A stretch of 44,901 nt of DNA from Atopostipes sp043425375. GTDB lineage: Bacteria; Bacillota; Bacilli; Lactobacillales; Carnobacteriaceae_A. Position numbers and translations under genes: made by a program. The notes beneath the pieces are model-generated. The model made no database searches. It had not been told where the DNA came from and saw only the letters and a list, made by a program, of their open reading frames with translations. Location: positions 1 to 44,901 of the forward strand of contig JBHWQC010000065.1 of the NCBI GenBank assembly GCA_043425375.1, given 5' to 3'. Shown here piece by piece: positions 40,899 through 44,901 of this stretch (positions within the stretch are counted from its first letter, which is position 1; each line of letters opens with the position of its first letter).

Positions 40899-41693
40899 AT
40901 GATGATAAAAAATAAGAAAATTGGTTTTCTTGGTTTCGGAAACATGGCGCAAGCGATGGCGAGTGGTTGGATAACGACAGGGAATTTAAACCCAAAACAA
41001 TTTTATGCAACGGCTCGTAATATTGAAAAACTGGAGAACAATACAAAAAAAATTGGGATTCAGGCAGTGGCTAAAACAGAAGAGATGATTGCAAAAGTAG
41101 ACATTGTTGTTTTGGCGGTCAAACCGCATCAAGTTAAAGAAGTGGTGGAACCAGTGAAAGAGCTCCTGACAGATAAAATCATACTATCCGTCGCAACTAA
41201 TGTGACCTATGACATGTTCCAAGCCTTTCTTCCCCATACCATCGCACATGTCAGTGCGATTCCCAATACGCCGGTATCTATTGGCGAAGGCATTACCATT
41301 GTTGAAGAAAAACATTCATTAAATGCGGAAGAATGGCTGCTCGTTGAAGAAGCATTGAGTCTGCTTGGATTGGTGCAAAAGGTGCCGACTGAACAATTAA
41401 GTATCGCTGTCACATTAGCTGGCTGCGGCCCTGCCTTTGCGAGCCTGTTTCTAGAAGCTTTGGCGGATGGGGCCGTGAAATATGGTTTGTCTCGAGCGGA
41501 TGCTTACGCATTGGCGAGTCAGATGCTTAGCGGGACAGGAAAAATGTATTTAGAAACAAAAGAACATCCTGGTGTTATGAAAGACAAAGTCACTTCTCCA
41601 GGCGGAACGACAATCAAAGGCGTCGCCGCTTTAGAAGAACATGGTTTTCGAAATGCAGTGATTCAAGCGTTCGATGCTATTGAAAAGGAATGA
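40899..41693 (+). CDS. proC: Pyrroline-5-carboxylate reductase
   Basis: This 264-residue NAD(P)H-dependent enzyme makes proline from pyrroline-5-carboxylate in the last step of proline synthesis. The Rossmann motif is GFLGFGNMAQAMASG. The C-terminal dimerisation/catalytic domain has AGCGPAFASLFLEALADGAV and KDKVTSPGGTTIKGVAALEE. Tandem ATGs at 40899 and 40902 follow GAGGAGTG. A TATAAT at 40864-40869 could be the -10. The gene is alone between the comG terminator and an Xaa-Pro peptidase. Confidence 0.95.
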   Translation: MMIKNKKIGFLGFGNMAQAMASGWITTGNLNPKQFYATARNIEKLENNTKKIGIQAVAKTEEMIAKVDIVVLAVKPHQVKEVVEPVKELLTDKIILSVATNVTYDMFQAFLPHTIAHVSAIPNTPVSIGEGITIVEEKHSLNAEEWLLVEEALSLLGLVQKVPTEQLSIAVTLAGCGPAFASLFLEALADGAVKYGLSRADAYALASQMLSGTGKMYLETKEHPGVMKDKVTSPGGTTIKGVAALEEHGFRNAVIQAFDAIEKE

Positions 41694-41789
41694 CTGCAAA
41701 AATAGGGACTTTTGTATATTTATCGCTTCACATTTGCTATAATATAAAATAGTGCACAGAGGAATTTAAAGTAAGAAAGGTGACTATGT

Positions 41790-42854
41790 ATGAACCGAAT
41801 AGAAAATGTTCAACAAAAATTAAGAGATAAAAAAATCGACGCTTTACTAATCACCAATATGTACAATGTCCGCTACTTAGCCCATTTTACAGGGACGACA
41901 GGTTTAATTGTAGTAACAAAAGATGACGCGTATTTTGTCACGGATTTTCGTTACACGGAACAGGCTGCCGAACAAGCAAAAGGCTTTACCATCGTCCAAA
42001 ATGAAGGCTTAATTTACAAGGAAGTCGCAAGCATTGTTGAAAACGATAAAATTGAAAAGCTAGGCTTTGAAGATGAAAATATTACATATGCCACATATGA
42101 AAAAATAAATGACCTGATAAACTGTGAACTCGTTCCTGCTTCAGGCATTGTCGAAAAACTTCGTCAAGTGAAATCAGAAACAGAAATAGAAATTATCCAA
42201 AAAGCCGTCAATATTGCAGAAAAAGCGTATAATTACATCCTTGGATTTATTAAACCTGGCATGACTGAAATTCAAATAGCTAATGAATTGGATTTTTATA
42301 TGCGTAATTTAGGTGCCACAGGCGTCTCCTTTGATACAATCGTTGCAAGTGGTGTGCGTTCTGCTATGCCTCATGGTGTCGCAAGCGAGAAAGTCATTGA
42401 AGAAGGCGACATGGTAACGATTGACTTTGGCTGCTACTATGAAGGCTATGCGTCTGATATGACACGTACGTTTGCTGTAGGAGATCCGGGCGAAGAATTA
42501 AAAGAAATTTATGCCATTGTTCAAGAGGCGAACCGAAGAGTGACTGAAGTCGCAAAGGCAGGGATGACGGGTGCAGAGCTGGATGCGATTGCGCGCGACT
42601 ACATTACTGAAAAAGGCTACGGTGACCAATTCGGCCACACGACTGGACATGGACTCGGATTAGAAGTGCACGAGGGACCGGCAGTAAGTTTCAGAAATGA
42701 AGAAAAACTGGTAGAAAACAACATTATCACCAATGAACCAGGTATTTATGTTGCAGGTCTTGGCGGCGTTCGAATAGAAGATGATTTAGTGATTAAAAAA
42801 GAGGGTAACGTGAATTTAATGTCTTCTTCTAAAGAGCTAGTTATTCTTGAGTAA
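41790..42854 (+). CDS. Xaa-Pro aminopeptidase (M24, YqhT/PapA-like)
   Basis: This 354-residue cytoplasmic metallopeptidase has the N-terminal creatinase domain (about 1-125), then the M24 core. Metal ligands are the Asp of TIDFGCYYEGYASDMTRTF (two Asp), His in TTGHGLGLEVHEGP, Glu in NEPGIYVAG and Glu in GVRIEDDLV. It is closest to Bacillus YqhT/PapA, the partner of efp in Bacilli. This fits removal of N-terminal residues before proline, alongside EF-P's role at proline runs. It starts at ATG 41790 behind AAAGGTGA. Confidence 0.92.
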   Translation: MNRIENVQQKLRDKKIDALLITNMYNVRYLAHFTGTTGLIVVTKDDAYFVTDFRYTEQAAEQAKGFTIVQNEGLIYKEVASIVENDKIEKLGFEDENITYATYEKINDLINCELVPASGIVEKLRQVKSETEIEIIQKAVNIAEKAYNYILGFIKPGMTEIQIANELDFYMRNLGATGVSFDTIVASGVRSAMPHGVASEKVIEEGDMVTIDFGCYYEGYASDMTRTFAVGDPGEELKEIYAIVQEANRRVTEVAKAGMTGAELDAIARDYITEKGYGDQFGHTTGHGLGLEVHEGPAVSFRNEEKLVENNIITNEPGIYVAGLGGVRIEDDLVIKKEGNVNLMSSSKELVILE

Positions 42855-42928
42855 CTTTTCCATTTAGGATTACAGGACGATTCATGGTAAAATAAAAAAC
42901 GATAAATTAGTTAACGAAAGGTGATTGT

Positions 42929-43486
42929 ATGATTTCATCAAATGATTTAAAAAGAGGACAAACGATTGTCTATAATGACCAAATTTGGCGTGTTTTAGAG
43001 TTCCAACACGTTAAACCAGGAAAAGGACAAGCCTTTGTTCGTTCTAAATTAAAAAACTTAAGAACAGGTGCAAACCAAGAAATTACATTTAAAGCAGCAG
43101 AAAAAATAGAGACGGCCCATATTGATACCAATACCATGCAGTATTTGTATGAAGATGAAGGCATGCATATCTTTATGGATACACAAACGTATGAACAGTT
43201 TGGCATTCCAACCGCTCAAATTGAAGATGAGTTGAAATTTATGAAAGATGGGATGGAAATCGAAGTTCAGCGTTACGAAGGAGAAGTCATCGGTGTGCAA
43301 CTGCCGTCTAAAGTAAATTTAGCTGTGGTTGAAACAGAGCCCGGGCTTCGCGGCGATACGCAAAGCGGCGGATCGAAAACGGCAAAACTAGAGACTGGCG
43401 CTGTAATTACCGTTCCGTTATTTATTAACGTCGGTGATGTGTTAGAAGTGAATACGGAAGATGGATCCTATAGTTCACGCGCGTAA
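42929..43486 (+). CDS. efp: Translation elongation factor P
   Basis: This 185-residue factor frees ribosomes stalled at polyproline. It has three beta domains: KOW-like N-terminal, OB-fold middle (MQYLYEDEGMHIFMDTQTYEQ) and the signature NVGDVLEVNTEDGSY at the end. The loop VKPGKGQAF puts Lys32 at the modified position, as in Bacillus, where it carries 5-aminopentanol. It starts at ATG 42929 behind AAAGGTGA. A TGG-TAAAAT element lies about 40 bases upstream, so efp may have its own promoter as well as readthrough from the peptidase gene. Confidence 0.96.
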   Translation: MISSNDLKRGQTIVYNDQIWRVLEFQHVKPGKGQAFVRSKLKNLRTGANQEITFKAAEKIETAHIDTNTMQYLYEDEGMHIFMDTQTYEQFGIPTAQIEDELKFMKDGMEIEVQRYEGEVIGVQLPSKVNLAVVETEPGLRGDTQSGGSKTAKLETGAVITVPLFINVGDVLEVNTEDGSYSSRA

Positions 43487-43508
43487 CGAGATATTAGGAG
43501 GAAAAAAT

Positions 43509-43925
43509 ATGATTGAAACATCCAGTAAGAATAATCCCTTGGGAGAAATTAAAGTATCCGCAGATGTCTTAGAAGTGATTATTGGAATTGCAACGCTTGA
43601 AGTCGATGGCGTATATGGCATGCAAAAAAACTTCTCGAGTGATATTCGCCAGATGTTTGGCCGCAATGATCTTTCTAAAGGTGTCTCACTGTCAGCCAAC
43701 GAATGGGGTTCATCTGTTGATGTGTATTGCTACTTTAAATATGGTGTAAATGTACCTAAAGTGGCCCGTGATATTCAAATAAATGTCAAAGAACAAGTCT
43801 ATCACATGACGGATGTCGATTTAGACGAAGTGAATATTCACATTGTGGGAATTATCCCTGAGCAGACAGCCGCAATTGATGTTTTAAAAGCCAGTGACTT
43901 AGACTTAGTAGGAGAAAACAACTAG
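43509..43925 (+). CDS. Asp23/Gls24-family protein (YqhY-like)
   Basis: This 138-residue protein has the family core GEIKVSADVLEVIIGIATLE, then GVSLSANEWGSSVDVYCYFKYG and VHIxVxGI-like end strands. AGGAGG at 43496-43501 sets the start at ATG 43509; the frame is open further up into efp. In Bacillus the homologue YqhY lies in the same place before nusB and affects lipid synthesis. The role here is inferred only from position. It overlaps nusB by one base. Confidence 0.9.
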   Translation: MIETSSKNNPLGEIKVSADVLEVIIGIATLEVDGVYGMQKNFSSDIRQMFGRNDLSKGVSLSANEWGSSVDVYCYFKYGVNVPKVARDIQINVKEQVYHMTDVDLDEVNIHIVGIIPEQTAAIDVLKASDLDLVGENN

Positions 43926-44413
43926 TGAAAACAGTCAGACGAAAAATCCGTATAAAAGCTTTTCAAGCCTTGTTTCAATTGGCACAAAATCCTCGTACTC
44001 CGATTGAAGAAGCGATTACTTATGCGATTCAACATCCGCTTGCGGATATAGAGGAAGAGTTGGATAATGCAAAGGCCTTACGCTTAAACTTCCCCGAACA
44101 AGAATTATCCGATAAAGACGTTTCGGATTCCTTGAATTATTTAAATCGCGTGGTTTCTGGTGTAATGGAAAACAAAAAATATTTGGATCAACAAATTGAC
44201 ACACATTTAACGGATTGGTCCATTCAACGAATTGATTTAACGAATTTATTAATTCTGCGCTTGGCGGCGTATGAATTGTATTTTGACGAGGACATCAGTC
44301 CAAGTATCGTCATCAACGAAGCAGTAGAGCTGACAAAATCCTTTAATAATGAAAAGGCCAGTAAATTTGTTAATGGAGTGCTTCAAGGAATTTTAGATGC
44401 AAAAGAAGCCTAA
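43925..44413 (+). CDS. nusB: Transcription antitermination factor NusB
   Basis: This 162-residue all-helical RNA-binding protein works with NusE/S10 in rRNA antitermination. Typical segments are RRKIRIKAFQALFQL at the N terminus, and IDLTNLLILRLAAYELYF and SIVINEAVELTKSFNNEKAS followed by KFVNGVLQGIL in the C-terminal half. It starts at GTG 43925, overlapping the Asp23-family stop. The N-terminal loop is a little longer than in Bacillus. A terminator overlaps its stop codon. Confidence 0.95.
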   Translation: MKTVRRKIRIKAFQALFQLAQNPRTPIEEAITYAIQHPLADIEEELDNAKALRLNFPEQELSDKDVSDSLNYLNRVVSGVMENKKYLDQQIDTHLTDWSIQRIDLTNLLILRLAAYELYFDEDISPSIVINEAVELTKSFNNEKASKFVNGVLQGILDAKEA

Positions 44414-44430
44414 ACCAGGCTTCTTTTTAT
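44402..44430 (+). terminator. Hairpin overlapping the nusB stop
   Basis: AAAGAAGCCT at 44402-44411 pairs with AGGCTTCTTT at 44417-44426 with a 5-base loop and a T tract. It starts inside the last nusB codons, so it may reduce but not abolish readthrough into xseA. Confidence 0.75.
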
Positions 44431-44464
44431 CTTTATAAAGAGAAGATAAAGAAGGGGGGATTTT

Positions 44465-44901
44465 GTGGAACAATACTTAACTGTTTCACAATTAACCAAA
44501 TATATCGCTAAAAAATTTAAAGTAGACCCTTACTTGGACAACGTATATTTAAAAGGGGAAATTTCCAACTATAACCCAAGACGTACTGGCATTCAATATT
44601 TTAAACTAAAGGATGAACAGTCAATCCTGTCGGCGGTTTTATTTCCCAGTGATGCGAGAACTGTACGTTTTGAACCTGAAAACGGCATGAGTGTCCTTGT
44701 GACTGGTCGAGTGGCGGTCTATGAGGCAGGTGGTTATCATCAAATCATTGTGCAGTCCATGCAACCGGATGGTTTGGGGGCCCTTTATTTGGCTTATGAA
44801 CAAACAAAAGAAGCCCTCACAAAAGAAGGCTTGTTTGGAGTGGATTTAAAGAAGCCGATCCCTAAATACCCTCAACGAATTGGTGTGATTACCAGTCCAA
44901 G
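44465..44901 (+). CDS. xseA: Exodeoxyribonuclease VII large subunit (5' part)
   Basis: The first ~145 codons are present, and the gene runs off the right edge. It starts at GTG 44465 behind GAAGGGGGGA. The OB-fold DNA-binding domain is visible (YLTVSQLTKYIAKKF, NVYLKGEISNYNPRRTG, VLVTGRVAVYEAGGYHQIIV), followed by the beginning of the catalytic domain (LTKEGLFGVDLKKPIPKYPQ and RIGVITSP). ExoVII degrades single-stranded DNA with the small subunit XseB, expected just beyond this window. Confidence 0.93.
   Translation, partial: MEQYLTVSQLTKYIAKKFKVDPYLDNVYLKGEISNYNPRRTGIQYFKLKDEQSILSAVLFPSDARTVRFEPENGMSVLVTGRVAVYEAGGYHQIIVQSMQPDGLGALYLAYEQTKEALTKEGLFGVDLKKPIPKYPQRIGVITSP

Overview
The window is a chromosomal segment of a low-GC (about 40% by eye) Gram-positive bacterium. 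It is most likely in the order Lactobacillales and looks closest to Carnobacteriaceae or Aerococcaceae-type genomes. Supporting points are the pepQ/ccpA divergent pair with a cre-like site, a phenylalanine T-box before pheST, a seven-gene comG operon, CbpB, YtxG/YtxH-like proteins, and frequent TTG/GTG starts behind strong AGGAGG-type sites. Genus cannot be fixed from the sequence alone. Acidic tails on two exported proteins hint at a salt- or alkali-adapted relative, which is inference. No rRNA, tRNA, CRISPR, insertion sequence or prophage was seen; almost all of it is core genome.

Layout. 1-2.4 kb: the end of an unknown gene, a HEPN-like/CBS fusion protein, a small membrane protein and a GNAT acetyltransferase. 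2.7-6.7 kb: an M23 cell-wall hydrolase with a PcsB-like coiled coil, a TrmH-family RNA methyltransferase overlapping a D-2-hydroxyacid dehydrogenase, and an HD-domain protein. 7-16 kb: mgtE, then T-box-pheS-pheT, zapA, a CvpA-family gene, mutS2 and trxA. 16.1-20.8 kb: an orphan PstS-like binding protein on the minus strand whose two half-domains are in swapped order, then a four-gene Mn/Zn ABC transporter behind a DtxR-type palindrome. 20.9-23.4 kb: murI, rdgB, a YfcE-like phosphodiesterase and cbpB. 23.4-25.4 kb: an MscS-type channel and a YtxG/YtxH pair. 25.4-30.4 kb: pepQ divergent from ccpA, then a class A penicillin-binding protein. 30.7-32.2 kb: an NlpC/P60 hydrolase that is a paralogue of the M23 hydrolase in its N-terminal half. 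32.4-36.5 kb: pepF, a VanZ-like protein, a TIM-barrel protein of unknown role and yebC. 36.6-40.8 kb: comGABCDEFG. 40.9-44.9 kb: proC, an Xaa-Pro peptidase, efp, an Asp23-family gene, nusB and the 5' part of xseA.

How the genes fit together. Cell-wall growth is represented by two secreted hydrolases (at least one with a WalR-box-like site at its promoter), a class A PBP, ZapA and MurI. Translation and its quality control are represented by PheST, EF-P, MutS2, TrmH-family and NusB. DNA uptake is represented by the ComG pseudopilus. Nucleotide signalling and osmotic functions appear as CbpB next to an MscS channel. Metal supply is represented by MgtE and the Mn/Zn ABC system.

The points most worth a second look are: the circularly permuted PstS-like protein; pheS, which has no ordinary start codon where the family should start; the HEPN-motif/CBS fusion; the acidic tail on ComGF; degenerate ~41-bp repeats shared by two distant intergenic regions; and possible alternative hairpins in the mgtE leader. 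No clearly new multi-gene system was found.
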